DNA of 64,000 nt from Posidonia oceanica (GCA_037176725.1 JAZBRS010000060.1:56448001-56512000), one strand, 5' to 3'; numbered from the stretch's first letter, positions 1 to 11,102 are shown. The notes: generated from the sequence alone by a model not told the origin. Translations and numbers: made by a program.

Positions 1-1010
1 CCAATACCTGTCCAAACACCACCAACCCTTCAAGTTGGACTCTACCCACTGTGCCTAACAACCTACCTCCATACATCTTACGGATATCCTGTGCCAAACT
101 AACTCTCCCCCTCCCAATAGCCAAAACCATTTCCAATAATGCTAGATTAAAAGGGACAAATCTCTAATCCCAATTCCCAATACCACCCTCGTTCCTTGAT
201 TGGTACACCTTGTGCCATGCAACCAAATCAAACCCACCCTCAGAAGCGGACTTCTTTCTACCCTTCCACAAAAAATCTTGCTCAAATTTCTTCAAATGAT
301 TAGCAATTGTTACAGGAAATCTAAAAGCGAACAGAAAATAAATAGAGAGTTTGGAAATCACCAATGATAACAAAGTCATCTTGCCCACAAAAGACAGAAA
401 TCGACAACTCATCAACTCTAACCTGACAATCTCTTCTCAAATTTCTCAACCAGAGAATTCCACTATTAATTTCTAACCATCCCACCAAAAGGAGTACTAG
501 ATGCTTGATCGAGAAAGACCCAAGCTTACAACCTGCAATCATAGCCACATCTTGGATCAAAAGATGGTTTGCAAACTTATGCCAATGTTACTTGGAAATT
601 CACCTTAAGCACCATAGTCAATTCAACACATCCCAAACTAAAAAGTGCTACATCTCAGTGACTCACCCCACATAAAATCAATCTATCATTAGCACAACTG
701 AAGATGCTGAACAAGCCTCACAGCCCTTAACAAGAAAAGCCCTTGCAATAGCATTTAATTTTCCTTAACCTTGAAGCATAAGTGGCTAAAAGTTTTCGTC
801 ACCAAGTAAAAAGTATAGGAGATAGAGGCTCTCTCTGATGGAGGTTCCTTCTGCACTAAAAAACCACAACAATTGACTTTCCTTAACATTAAAGAATAAG
901 CGCATAAATGTTTCTGACACCAAAATAAGAAGTAAAGGAGATAGAGGGACTCCCTGATGGAGGCCCCGACCACATTAAGAAACGTTTTTGGTCATCCATT
1001 TACCAGGACC
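1..1010 (-). mobile_element. LINE (L1-type non-LTR retrotransposon) fragment, reverse transcriptase C-terminal part
   Basis: Read on the minus strand, this stretch gives the end of a plant LINE reverse transcriptase. The part at 560-420 has the GCK-GS-x-IKHL-x-LLVG pattern seen after the RT palm. At 415-164 follows FLSFVGKMTLL, then FLWKG and GGIGNWD, the usual run into the zinc-binding (zf-RVT) tail. Frames change around 420 and a stop falls at about 160, so it is a dead copy. A segment around 759-990 is present twice in tandem. The 3' end lies left of the window. Family is clear from the order of motifs; the subfamily is not. Confidence 0.75.
759..990 (-). repeat. Local tandem duplication inside the LINE fragment, period about 118 bp
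   Basis: The block beginning TTTTCCTTAACCTTGAAGC at 759 recurs at 877 as CTTTCCTTAACATTAAAG, and both run on into a shared GGAGATAGAGG and CCCTGATGGAGG-type end. On the minus strand each copy reads as the RT stretch just after the GxxQG-type motif (SIRESLYLLYF and its out-of-frame partner). The copies differ at many positions, so the duplication is old. Confidence 0.6.
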
Positions 1011-2304
1011 AAAATCATAGCCAAACTCACATAATAACCCAATCAATCCCGCCATTTGCAAGCAAATGTCATATGTCTCATCACCTCCTCAAACAATTCA
1101 TTTAGAGACAATCATCAGCCTGTAATTTCCAATAAAGTTCCTGTCTAACATAGATTCATTCAGTATGAATCTAGTTTTTTACATCCGTACATCACCCAAT
1201 AATACAAGTTGACAACCCAAAGCTATAACAACAACATCCAATAGAAAACTTCTGCTAAGTGCATCCTTTTACAACTAATGTAAAAATAGTACAATAGCTC
1301 CTCTTTTGAGTTTTGATTGAGAAGACTCCACAGAGGTCTAACTGTGAGGGGTATTATGGATATATCCTTCATACTACTCTAAATCCAGTATTTGTAACAT
1401 CTTTCCCATGATATTCCTAAGTTTTGTCTTCTATAGACGAAAATACACCAAGTTGTATGCAATGATGGTAAGTATGACAATGTAGACAACAAAGAATAGA
1501 TGACCGAATGAAAGAAGAAACTAGAGAAAGGAAAAGATAATGAACTAAAAAAGGGATCTAGAAAAACATATATATAAGAAAAGAACTGATCTAGACAAGT
1601 TGAAGTATCAGCTACTAAATAATAAAGAAACAGTTTACACTAAAGGAATAAGACAAAGTTGATGATGATTGGTGCTGCTCATGGTACTATTATCAGCAAA
1701 AGTATCTTTTAAGAGAGACGATTAACTAATTCAATTCTTTTCTCTTAAACACCAAGACTACTAATTTTTCTCAAATAATTTGTCAAGAAGATTATAATTT
1801 AATTATCCAATTATCAACTACCAATTATTGTCTTTTGCGGTACATTGAGTTGTCTATTACTACATATTGGGCTGTTCGCGTCTGTGAAGTAGTTTTTCAG
1901 CCTTATTTCAATTCACTTAGAATGAAATTATATATATATTTGCTTTGTCTATGTAAGTTTTAGGCAACTACTGAATATTCTGATTTCTGACTCTTATAAG
2001 TTGCTGTTATAATGCACTCATCTTGCAAACATCGTGTATTCGTGTTTATTTAAAAGTTACTAGATTTTTAGATCTTATATATAATATGCGCATATTATAA
2101 TCAACTGAATAGCTAGACCAATTAATCAGTAGTCGTTTCATCATTCAATAACTGATTACAATTGCCAATTTTTTAAACCTTGGTTACAACTGTAAGCAAG
2201 CTATACCAGAAAAGCAAGTATGACTAAACTTTTTATTTTTGAGAAATAAGTATTACTAAACTAGTAAGAGAAAAAAGATGTAGGAAAACACAAACTCAAC
2301 TTAC
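1011..2304. other. AT-rich non-coding stretch, no gene seen
   Basis: No coding similarity, terminal repeats or RNA gene could be recognised. It lies downstream of the last exon seen of the minus-strand CNNM-type gene, so it is probably its next intron or 3' flank. I searched for the short C-terminal exon expected after 2305 and did not find a convincing one. Confidence 0.5.
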
Positions 2305-2560
2305 TGTATGTGAAGGTGGTGAGGTATAGCAAGGAACAGTAAACTCTGCTGGAGAACTTGGTAAAGATTTTCCAGTTGAAACAGAACGAGTAGGTGTTGG
2401 ACCTGGAGCATTGGTACTTGGCGAAACTGGAGAGCGTGAAATAGAAGTATGATTATAGGGGGAAAGTGGAGATGCAAATGAAGCTCTTCTTTGAAAATGA
2501 GGAACAGAACCAGGAGATCTTGGTGATAATTTTCTTGGAGGTAGCATATTTATTCTTATC
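2305..2560 (-). CDS. CNNM/DUF21-CBS protein, exon coding the Ser/Pro-rich C-terminal tail
   Basis: The exon follows an acceptor TTTTTTCAG at 2561 and ends before a strong donor GTAAGT (plus strand 2299-2304). The first base completes the Lys codon of VHNK; the remaining 85 codons start IRINMLPPRKLSP and continue with many Ser, Pro and Thr residues, ending PSSPAEFTV then TSPPSHT. Such a tail after the CBS pair is typical of plant CBSDUF proteins and is probably cytosolic. If the donor is not used, translation reads two more codons (V, S) and stops at TGA (2296-2298). Homologous tails usually go on past this point, which favours one more exon to the left. Confidence 0.85.
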
Positions 2561-2630
2561 CTGAAAAAACAGAGGTCAGGTGGCAAATTACAGAAATTGC
2601 TGTGAGAAGAAACATCAGCTCACCACTTAC

Positions 2631-2677
2631 TTGTTATGAACATCAACATACTCATCTGTTTCATCCAAGATTTCTTC
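2631..2677 (-). CDS. CNNM/DUF21-CBS protein, 47-nt exon closing CBS2
   Basis: This tiny exon gives EEILDETDEYVDVHNK, the acidic end of the second CBS domain, directly continuing EELLQ of the previous exon. Acceptor CTTTAG lies at 2678-2683 and donor GTAAGT follows at 2625-2630. It has 15 full codons plus two bases, matching the one base at the start of the next exon. The intron to the next exon is only 70 bp. It is too short for ordinary ORF finding and was recognised from the conserved EEI-DETD motif. Confidence 0.9.
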
Positions 2678-3473
2678 CTAAAGACAACAAAAGAAGACAA
2701 GATTTACAATGTGCTTCATGTAGAATTTATACATACACAAGAAAATTGCCAATATATATGAATTATTTTAATTATTTATGAATTAACCTTTACATGAAAA
2801 AAGAGATAAATAATAATATCAATCAGCAATTTAAATTGACCGAAGATGATTAAGAAATGGATAAACCAACAAAAGGATATATGTTATGGAAACACATATA
2901 TAGCACTAAAAACCATGATGAACATAGAGCAAGCATGCATTCAGAGATTCAAGATTTCCAACCACAAGCAAGTCAAGAAATGTTCATTTTATTTTGACTG
3001 TAGGTGGTAAAGCTGGGCCTCAACTTGCAATGTTCTGCATGACCAGGCAAAGAGGAACAAGAGTTCTTTTGCAATCTAAATGTGAAATTTTTTATCAGTA
3101 ATCAAAATGTGAAAACTACAAGCAGGAAAAGATAAATACCACACATAAATCACGTTGCGTTGCTGAATCAAACCATTCTACTTGAAACAAATTATTCAAA
3201 AGCTTTATTCTGTGAACATTTTTTAAAATTTTTTTCTTCTGAAATTTACAGTGCTGAATAAATGCACATGCTTCATATAAACGTGAAATATTTTTTACAA
3301 GTGATAATAGAATTTTCCAAGAAATTTTGTAAAGCAAATAAAAAAATCACAAATAAGAGACTTTAGCATACAAATCATACATGGAGGGACATGTTTAAGA
3401 AGTTATATGAGGCATCATTCAAAGCTAATTAGTCTCAGTCGATACTTAGAAATAGTGTTCATTACTTAAAAAC

Positions 3474-3712
3474 CTGTAGCAATTCCTCCATAAGATCTTC
3501 CATTGTTATGATACCAACAGCTTCTTTATCTGATGGATAGCTTGGAAGTGAATCCAGATCATCAATTATATTTCCATGTCGTCCTCGCTCCCATTTCTTG
3601 AAAGGTGGGCGCATTCCTTGTTGATCCATATTTCTCAATGGACTGCGGCTTCCTGGGGCATTGGAATACACCAATGAAATGTTTGTCGTACTAGCAAGTT
3701 GATCAGCCAAAA
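3474..3712 (-). CDS. CNNM/DUF21-CBS protein, exon with the CBS2 linker and VGIITMED core
   Basis: The exon encodes a variable linker (from LADQLAST through PPFKKWERGRHG) and then KEAVGIITMEDLMEELLQ, the hallmark strand-helix of the second CBS domain in this family. The donor is GTTTTT after the CAG of the last Gln. The acceptor region reads AAGTAG, so splicing may occur at 3712 or 3715; both keep the frame and differ by one Val. The linker between the CBS2 halves is usually long and poorly conserved, as seen here. The preceding intron is 154 bp and the following one 796 bp. Confidence 0.9.
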
Positions 3713-3866
3713 CTACTTGAAACAACTCCATGAAATTATAAAATTTACCATATAGGATCCACGAAAAGAATGCTATGTCAAATTCTCACAATACTGTAGC
3801 CAGAAATCATAATATTCAACATAATTAATTTAAAAGAAATAACTAATATAAAAAGGGTACCAATAC

Positions 3867-4039
3867 CATCAGCTTGGGAATGTTTCCTGTTCTTATTGAT
3901 TCTACTCTCAACCATATTACTCATTCCTTTTACAAAGTTTGCTGGAAATTCGTTTGTGCTCTTCACAACAACAGCCATATGACTGTGACCTTTCTGAAAC
4001 TCATTTAGAATATCATAAAGTGGCATGTCATCACAAACC
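3867..4039 (-). CDS. CNNM/DUF21-CBS protein, exon with the start of CBS2
   Basis: The exon encodes RVCDDMPLYDILNEFQKG followed by HSHMAVVVKSTNEF and a basic linker ending KNRKHSQAD. MPLYDILNEFQKGHSHMA is the signature of the second CBS domain of plant CBSDUF proteins. Acceptor ACCAG ends at 4040; donor GTATTG follows 3867. Its first base completes the Arg codon begun in the exon at 21191-21264, which is 17.2 kb away, so this exon and the distant one fit in sequence and in phase. Confidence 0.92.
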
Positions 4040-4465
4040 CTGGTAAAAAATAATAGGGAAACATTGTAAGTGAGGAAACTACACAAGCTACAAGCATGCA
4101 GATTTTGCAGAAAATCATAAATTACCACTGTTGTCAAGACAAACACAATGACAGGATGAAATCGTCAAAAAATACTTGAAATATATTGACTTCCTTGATA
4201 GCAAATACTTCAAAGAGTTTAAGGCAGCCTAGGTGCCTCTTCGGATTAAGACATCATGGATTAATTAAAGTAAGTGTATGCCTTGGCTCGCTTGATCAAT
4301 TTATTTGATGTTAATTTTTTGTTTTGTGATTAGTCTCAGGATTTTTTTTTTCTTATTTTTGTATGTCTCAATGTTATTTAGTGTTAACATAGCATAAACT
4401 GGATAAATTAATGTGTAGATACTATATAGTTAATAGGAAAAAATCCCCATCTTTCTGGTCATATA
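4040..4465. other. Intronic AT-rich sequence next to the CBS2 exon
   Basis: Nothing coding is visible beyond the acceptor of the CBS2 exon. A GCC-rich word at 4219-4240 resembles the transposon ends discussed for the neighbouring element. Confidence 0.4.
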
Positions 4466-6125
4466 AGGCATCAAGGCACCCCCAACTTGTCGGCATGGCG
4501 CTTTGGCGCCACGATAAGTATGGTTTTAGTATGCTTGTTGGTATACATATCTGACAAGTATGTTAGTTGGCTCCCAACTTGAGAGCAGGGAATACCAGTT
4601 ACCATTTTCCATGAGCTTATCCTTAAAATTGCAACTTCAATATTAGTAATTGTGCTGATATTTGTGGGATAAGTAGGCAAAAAATGTGATATCATCCCTA
4701 ATAAAATTCCTAGATAACTTGTGTGCCAACTGCCAAAGCGGTGGAAGATGGATGGCTTGAAGGTTGGAAGATTGGAAGAGCCTTGGGTCAATGTTCTGGG
4801 ATGCTACCAAGAAACAGATTATTCGTCTTAAATTTCTGTTCAGACTGAGATGATTTCGGGGTTGAGAATTAATTTTTAGAAGATCTCAATTATGGAAACT
4901 CACATAGTCACGTGAGCACAAATGAGCTACTGGAATTTGCTATACACATGATCTACAAAGTGAAAGATCTTCCTATTAAATATCTTACTTCATCTGTGAG
5001 AAACCGCAGAAGACTGATTAGAGGTTTCTTTGTGATACAGTAGATGGGAAACGAAGGTTGTAAAACAAAATACTTAAGCTCTGTAGTAAGCATTCTCATC
5101 AAAAGTGTGCTTATAAGCAACCAAATTTTTCAAATGGGGGTGTTTGAGCTTCCTCTCGGTGTAATGGAACTGCTGGAAAAGAATATTAAATGTGCTTGTG
5201 GCAAGGCGGCCCACTACTTCAGACCCTTGTTCTTCTTCCTTAAACCCCACAATCTTTTCCTACCTCGTTGACGTCAATATCAAATATCAATTCCTTCCTT
5301 TTTTTCTTTCCTTTTTTTTTGTTTTTGCCTATGTGTTTAGACAATCTGCTTCTTTTCTCCCTGTACCTCCACTAAATCTGTTCTCTTGCCCACATGGCCC
5401 CTCTAAGGTGTTCCATTGATGATTTTGTCCCAAGCTGATTTTATTAAACTATCCGAAACCTCGTCGGATCTGGATGTGGATCCAACAAAGAACCACATAT
5501 TTTTAGACAAAAAATGGTTTCAGGCTTTCAGCTATCCAGACCAGGAAAACTGGCTGCTAACCTTATCTTCCCTCTCTTCCTCTGGCCATCTTCGGTCCTC
5601 CGACAGCCTTCATCTCCTCTGACAACCTCTTCCTCTTCCTCCTCCTCCAGCGGCTTTTCCAGCCATCTTTGTGGAGTTCTCCGATGAGTTCTTCGGCCAT
5701 CTCCAAGCTTCGTGTGACTTTTATATTTATGGTTTAACTTTAATGTCATTTAATTATTGTCTTTTACATATTGACAATGTTAATGGGTGTTTACTTAAGT
5801 TTAAAGTGGATATATTAATGCATAATTGTTGTTAGAGTAAATGGATCCTTATATGGATCTTTGTGTTATACATTTATTAGATTCCTTATAGATTAAGTAT
5901 GTGCTCTCTTATATATAGAAGATTGTAATCTTTTGTTATAATATAATATATGATTCTCTTTCTCCCTAACAATTGTATTTAACATTGAATTGTTTACTTA
6001 AGTTTAAGTGTACATATAAATATGAAAAAAATAATAATTTAACTAATTAATGGTGCCTAGGCGTCGCCTAGGCTACCCGGCGTCCAAGGTGCATGGGCTC
6101 AACGCCTCGGCGCCTTGGCACCTTA
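4466..6125. mobile_element. Possible hAT-type DNA element with AAGGCGCC-like ends (non-coding)
   Basis: The right end, read inward on the minus strand, is AAGGTGCCAAGGCGCCGAGG; the left end at 4467 begins AAGGCATCAAGGCACC. Such GCC-rich inverted ends with many CCTAGGCG words occur in plant non-autonomous hAT elements. A related end-like motif occurs at 4219 (TTAAGGCAGCCTAGGTGCC), so the left border is uncertain. I could not find a matching 8-bp target duplication. The interior has a pyrimidine-rich and GC-richer part at 5260-5720 and no clear transposase. Confidence 0.35.
5830..5971 (+). mobile_element. Solo Copia LTR, 142 bp, with perfect 5-bp target duplication
   Basis: The sequence runs from TGTTAGAGTAAATGG to CTCCCTAACA and is flanked on both sides by ATTGT (5825-5829 and 5972-5976). 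Length, TG..CA ends, a GGATCCTTATATGGATC core and a TATATA stretch match the short LTRs of the Copia elements elsewhere in the window. No internal region is present, so it is the product of LTR-LTR recombination. It lies inside the probable hAT-type element. Confidence 0.85.
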
Positions 6126-6619
6126 ATAACCTTTTTTTTTGTCCTATCAATGAGAACATGCTTCAGTTTCATCGTTAATCAGTTGTATCATACAAATTGC
6201 CAAAGCTTTTTATTCTATGTTAGTTTTCTTCTCTTTTTGTCTAAGTTCCTTCTAGGTGTACCAAATACAAGGGAGTTCATCTGGCAGTCAATTGACAGGA
6301 TTTGTGACAGCTGGTAAAATATGTAGGGTTGGGTATTAGGTCCATCAAAGTCTTCAACAAGGCACTTTTTACAAAGTGTCTTTGGAGATGGGAGACAAAA
6401 ATCCAGCATTACTTAAGGAACTTGTCAATAGTAAATATTATCATAATTGATGCGGCTCTAATGAGCCAATTGGGATCCGACAATTGATGAAAAGCCTCAC
6501 ACACAATTGTTGACTGCTAAGAGAGAGTAGAGGGTTAGAAGACCTCGGACTGAAGGGACTCTAGCTGGAGATGCTCCAATGCTCAAGTCAGGAAGTAAGG
6601 AATGTTAAATGGAAATTAA
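6126..6619. other. Non-coding stretch before Copia 1
   Basis: No coding motif, terminal repeat or RNA gene recognised. The short open frames here do not resemble any family I know. Confidence 0.4.
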
Positions 6620-6687
6620 GTGGGTAATAAATGCGTACCTGAAAATCCTTTTAAGTGTCCTCAGTTGGGTAATAAATGCGTACCTGA
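6620..6687 (+). repeat. Tandem duplication of 45 bp at the truncated start of Copia 1
   Basis: GGGTAATAAATGCGTACCTG occurs at 6622 and again at 6667. The second copy leads in frame into the zinc-knuckle remnant of Copia 1, so the first copy marks a rearranged border of that element. Confidence 0.75.
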
Positions 6688-7110
6688 CAAATGCTGAGAC
6701 AAGTTTCGAAAACCAGAGTGGGGCCAGACTGTCATGACAGACAGTTCCACTGGTGCTGGCACAATTGCAATTCCACAGGTTGAGTATGAGCATTTTCAGC
6801 AGTTTCAGGCCAGCCAGTCGTCTACCACAACTTCCCATGCCACTAGCTTAGGCACTGGTGCCTTCATAACTTTTAAGGACAGTTCCTAGATAATAGACTC
6901 AGGTGGCTTTTCACATATGACAGATACTCGTGATCAGTTTACCTCTTTTTCTTGCTAATCCTTTAGCCATTTTGTTTCTATTGCCAATGGTAGACTATGT
7001 TCTATTGATGGTCAAGGGGTTATTCAAGCCTCTTCGCAAGTCACCATTGACAAAGTTCTTTATATTTCTGATTTCTCAGTTAATTTTCTATCAATTAGCA
7101 TGATTACCAA
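6664..7110 (+). pseudogene. Copia 1 gag end and protease remnant
   Basis: A CGNKCVPDKC-stop-DKF string matches a retroviral-type zinc knuckle followed by the KFRKPEWGQ motif usual in this Copia group; the His of the knuckle is replaced by Cys. At 6883-6935 the string IIDSGGFSHMTDT is the protease active site (consensus IDSGASSHM), preceded by a stop in place of Trp. The peptide GQGVIQASSQVTIDKVLYI downstream is the protease flap region. Several stops make it a pseudogene. Confidence 0.8.
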
Positions 7111-7139
7111 AGCTTTAAACTGCTCAGTAACATTCTTTC

Positions 7140-8207
7140 CATATCATTGTACTTTTTCAGGGTCTACGGACGGAGAAGATGATTGGTTTAGACCGTGAAC
7201 GTGGTGGACTATATGTCCTTGTTTGAGATGATGTTCCCAAGGATCTTCTATCGCCCATCTCAAAGTCGTCTCCTCTATAGCACTATCACCTTGGTCATCC
7301 TTCTCTTTGCAAGCTTCAATAAGCATTGCCATGGGTGTCTATAGAGTCTTTTGATTGTAAGTGTTGTCAGTTGGGTAAGCATCATCGTACTACCTATCGT
7401 CATTCCAGTAATATTAGTCATGCTCCCTTTGAGCTAATTCATTGTGACATATGGGGTTTGTCTCGTGTGTCATTAGTGTCTGGTTATAGGTACTAAATTA
7501 TCTTTATTGATGATTTTTCTAGAATTTCCTGGGTGTATTTGTTGAAAGATAGGGCACATGTACCTAATGTTATCAAAAGATTCTTCACTGAAATAAAAAC
7601 CCAATTTTCTGCCTCTCCTTGATTGTTTCGTTCTGATAATACCTTGGAATTTGTTCAAAATGAGATTATCAATTTTTGTGCTTCTTTGGGAAAATTGCAT
7701 CAAACTACTTGTCCTCGTACCTCTCAATAAAATGACATTGCTGAAAGAAAACACAAACATATTCTTGATGTCACTCGTATAATTATGTTTCAAATGAATG
7801 TTCCCAAATATCTTTGGCTTCATGTTGTTCTTACAGCATCCTACCTTATTAATAAGATACCATCTGCTGCTCTTGTTGGAGCCATTCCTCTTAAGAGGTT
7901 GTGTCCTGATCGTCCCATGTTTCATTTACCTCCTAAGGTGTTTGGATGTATTTGTTTTATGTAGGATCTTTCCCCTAGTCTTGACAGGCTTTCACCTCGT
8001 TCCATCAAGTGTGTCTTTGTGGGGTACTTTAGGACTTAAAAGGGATATTGATGCTACAATCCCACTATTAGACGATATATCACATCTGCTGATATTACCT
8101 TCTTTGAATCCACACCCATTTTTGGGTCCCAAACTACAGGTCAAGGCCATGTTTCACTTCCCACACCTATTGTTAGTTCTACTATTGATGACACATTTGG
8201 TTCGTTA
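7140..8207 (+). pseudogene. Copia 1 integrase remnant
   Basis: The HHCC zinc domain (HYHLGHPS then CKCCQLGKHH) is followed by the catalytic core: Asp in IHCDIWG at about 7445, Asp in RSDNTLEFVQ at about 7632, and Glu in AERKHKHILDV at about 7745. Continuation NVPKYLW and KVFGCICF leads to the C-terminal region. At least four stops interrupt the frame. The catalytic positions themselves are still readable. Confidence 0.85.
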
Positions 8208-9220
8208 GTGGCTCCCACTTGTCCATTACAGGTTTACCGCCATCGCCCTCAGGAACAACCACCACTTCTGCCTACTGTCAAATCAACTTCCACGCCAGCA
8301 TATCCGCCTCCTTCTAACCTTGATGTTCCTATTGCTATTCGCAAAGCTAAACAATCTGTCATTAATTATCCTATTTCACTTTTTGTTTCTTATGATCGTC
8401 TTCACCCTATATACCGTCAGTTGGCCTTGTCTACTTCTTATAAGACTATTCCTAGGAACTACAAAGAGGCTATGCTTATTCCACATTGGAAAAATGCTAT
8501 GAACGAAGAGATACATGCAATAGTATTGCAAAGAACCTGAGAGTTGCGTGATTGTCCCTCTGGAGCTACCGTTGTTGGTTGTCGTTGGGTTTACATAATA
8601 AAATTCAAACCAGATGCTATAAAGATAGATACAAAGTACATCTAGTTGCAAAGGGAATCACACAGACGTTTGGTGTTGACTATGCTAAGACCTTCTCACC
8701 AATGACGAAGTTGAACTCTATTCGAGTGCTACTGTCCATTTCTACCAATCAAGCATGAGAGATATATCAACTTGATGTCAAAAATGTCTTTTTGCATAGT
8801 GACTTGATTGAACAGATTCTTATAGAGCAATCTCTAGGGTATGTTTTTCAGGGAGAGAGTACTGTCTTGTCATATAAAGAAGGCGATCTACGGTCTCAAG
8901 CAAAGTCCTCGAGTATGGTTTGAAAAATTCAGCAAAATTGTCATGAGAACTGGTTTTCAACGGTGTGTAGTGGATCACTTTGTGTTTGTTAGACGATGCA
9001 ACAGTGGTAGTGTGGTTATTGCAGTATATGTAGATGACATCCTTTTGACAAACAGTGACATAGCAAGAATCTCAGAGACCAAAGAGTATTTGCAAAAGCA
9101 CTCCGCCACCAAAGACATGGGTAGACCAAAATACTTTCTTAGGATAGAGTTTGCATATAACAAAGATAAAATGATCCTATCTCAGAGAAAGTATGCCCTC
9201 AATCTTCTCTAAAAGACTAG
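8208..9220 (+). pseudogene. Copia 1 reverse transcriptase remnant
   Basis: The region starts with the proline-rich linker (PLQVYRHRPQEQPPLLP) and IFVSYDRL-like motif, then the RVT_2 domain: WKNAMNEEIHA, GCRWVYIIKFKPD, VDYAKTFSPMTKLNSIRVLL, LKQSPRVWFEKF and the catalytic box YVDDILLT at 9028-9051. Stops and at least two frameshifts break it. The YVDD box is intact. Confidence 0.88.
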
Positions 9221-9985
9221 ACCCTTGGGTTAAGCCAGAAACTACTCTAGTAGATCAAAAACTAGACTTTTGGGATAGTACTTCAGAGCTATTTGAAGAT
9301 GTTGGACGATATAGAAGAATGATTGGGAAACTGATTAATTTGACAATGACGCATCTAGATATCTTGTATGCAATTGATCTTCAGAGCCAGTTCATGCATA
9401 AACCAAGAATTGTTCACTGAAAAGGAGCTCTTCGTATGTTGGCTTATGTTAAAGGTTCACCTGAGCAAAGGACTTCTATATCAGAAGTATGGGCACCTTC
9501 ATATTGAGGCCTACTCGAATTCTAGCTATGCAGATAATAAAGGAGATCGAAAGTCTACCTCGAGCTATTGTACTTACATTGGAGGAAATATTGTCATCTG
9601 GAGAAGAAAAAGTAGAATGTGGTGTCTAGATTAAGTGCAAAAGCTGAATATCGATCAATGACCCTCACTACTTGCGAGATGGAGTGGTTCAAGTCTCTAT
9701 TGATAAAGTTCGATTTTACTGTACAGCTACCTATGCTAATGCACTGTGACAATAAGCTACCATATTTATTGCAAACAATCCTACATTCCATGAGCAGAAC
9801 CCAGTATATTGAGGTGGACTGCTATTATGTGAAAAATATTGTGATGACAAGGACTATCTCTACTCTCTATACTCCATCTTTAGATCAACTTACAGACATT
9901 TTTACTAGGGGTTTAGCCTTGGGAGTTTTTAGATCACTTTGTAATAAACTGGGCATGTTAGATATATATGCTCCTAACTTGAAAG
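9221..9985 (+). pseudogene. Copia 1 RNase H remnant
   Basis: Motifs RYRRMIGKLINLT, SYADNKGDRKSTSSY, SRLSAKAEYRSM and the ending YIEVDCYYVKN, DQLTDIFTRGLALG, YAPNLKGS are the Copia RNase H and tail just before the polypurine tract and LTR. The first catalytic stretch is in a different frame from the rest, so it is broken. Confidence 0.85.
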
Positions 9986-9989
9986 GGAG

Positions 9990-10110
9990 TGTTACTGTTA
10001 GTAGATCCTTATATAGATCCTATATGGATATCCATCTATGTACTCATCTTTGAACTCCTATATATATAGGACTCTTCTAATTAATGGTAGATCTCTTTTT
10101 ACATTCAACA
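9990..10110 (+). repeat. Copia 1 3' LTR
   Basis: It starts TGTTACTGTTAGTAGATCC directly after the polypurine tract GAAAGGGAG and ends ATTCAACA. The core with repeated GATCC and a TATATATA box resembles the solo LTR at 5830. The 3' limit is taken from the TG..CA rule because there is no 5' partner. Confidence 0.65.
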
Positions 10111-10139
10111 ATCAGAAAGGGCAAAAAGGAAGATTGGAC

Positions 10140-10300
10140 AAGAAAACCAATGTTACCTTCTCATGGATCACAAAGTTCATTGGGTACTTTGGAGATTCAG
10201 AAATGGAATTGTCTTTGACAACAAACAGTGCTACCTAGAAGATCTTGAAGGATCTGCTAGAGGCTTCATCAAACGATGGGTGGACGCTTTCATAGCTTAG
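10140..10300 (+). mobile_element. LINE C-terminal tail fragment
   Basis: One frame reads VLWRFRNGIVFDNKQCY then LEDLEGSARGFIKRWVDAF and a stop. The LW-x-x-RN-x-IF pattern close to the end of ORF2 is typical of plant L1-type LINEs. It is short, without the rest of the element. The identification rests on this one motif. Confidence 0.5.
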
Positions 10301-10943
10301 CTTTTCTTAACTGGTTAATTTTTATTCTTTGTTAATCTTGGATATGTACCATAGCATCTTATTAATATTATGATTAATAAGAAGCATCCCATCCTTTCTT
10401 TAAAAAAAATCCTAGATAACATATTTCATCAACAATCCAAGGTATGGTCTTACCGTTTTTCTGATGCATTTAAGACACTTAGTGTATACGGTCAAACACT
10501 ACAACAAGAGAGTAGTTACAACAATTTAGGGTATTTTTTCAATTATTATTTGGTTACTTCTATGGGACGAGCACAGAGACACATACATAGCTTATCAATG
10601 TGACTTTTCAAAGGTTGATAGCTAACAACCTCAGTCTACCTGTGTGACACAAGACCCTTGATATCCCATATTCAAACCCAATCCCCTTTAGCTATCGACA
10701 ATAAAATTAAAGACAAGCACTCTCTTATAGCACACTTTTGAGCCTATACTCCACATAATATTTTAAATTTCACCATTAGGGAAAATATCTATTAGGATCC
10801 AAAAGGAAAATTGTAAAGCTTTAGTTGTTTTGTTTTCTGTTCATGGAAGACAAGGGCAAGCTTTTCTATTGTTTATCATAGGAAATTTTGTAACCTCCTT
10901 AAACCTCATTTTCCAAATTTACCTAGCATGGGCCTAGCTTTAC
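10301..10943. other. Non-coding intronic stretch
   Basis: AT-rich sequence with no recognisable coding domain or terminal repeat. It lies between the LINE tail and the LTR of Copia 2a. Confidence 0.5.
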
Positions 10944-11090
10944 TGTTAGAGTTATTAGTTGTTAGTATGTGGGTTAGTTGTATGTGATTATGTAGATATC
11001 CGTTTATGTTACATGGATACCCTAATCACTATACATGTGTGCTTAAACATTAGCAATAACACATCTCTTTATTTTTCCTTTCCTTTGATA
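10944..11090 (+). repeat. Copia 2a 5' LTR
   Basis: TGTTAGAGTTATTAGTTG at the start matches the minus-strand LTR at 12441-12304. The end is TCCTTTGATA, a decayed CA end, directly before the primer binding site TGGTACCAGAGC at 11091. Confidence 0.85.
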
Positions 11091-11102
11091 TGGTACCAGA
11101 GC
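11091..11102 (+). promoter_or_regulatory. Copia 2a primer binding site
   Basis: TGGTACCAGAGC directly follows the LTR and differs at one base from the complement of the initiator Met tRNA 3' end (TGGTATCAGAGC). This is where minus-strand cDNA synthesis would start. Confidence 0.8.

Larger units (their letters stand above)
6664..10110 (+). mobile_element. Copia 1: degenerate, 5'-truncated Ty1/copia retrotransposon
   Basis: The order zinc knuckle, protease, integrase, reverse transcriptase, RNase H and short 3' LTR is the Copia order. The 5' LTR and most of gag are missing; the left border is a small tandem duplication at 6620-6687. Many in-frame stops and frameshifts show it has been inactive for long. 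It sits in the 17-kb intron in antisense orientation to the host gene. No target duplication could be defined because of the truncation. Confidence 0.9.

Noticed and set aside
3116..3337. 73-codon open frame between two CNNM exons
   Set aside because: No family resemblance; it lies in a well-bounded GT-AG intron between CBS2 exons.
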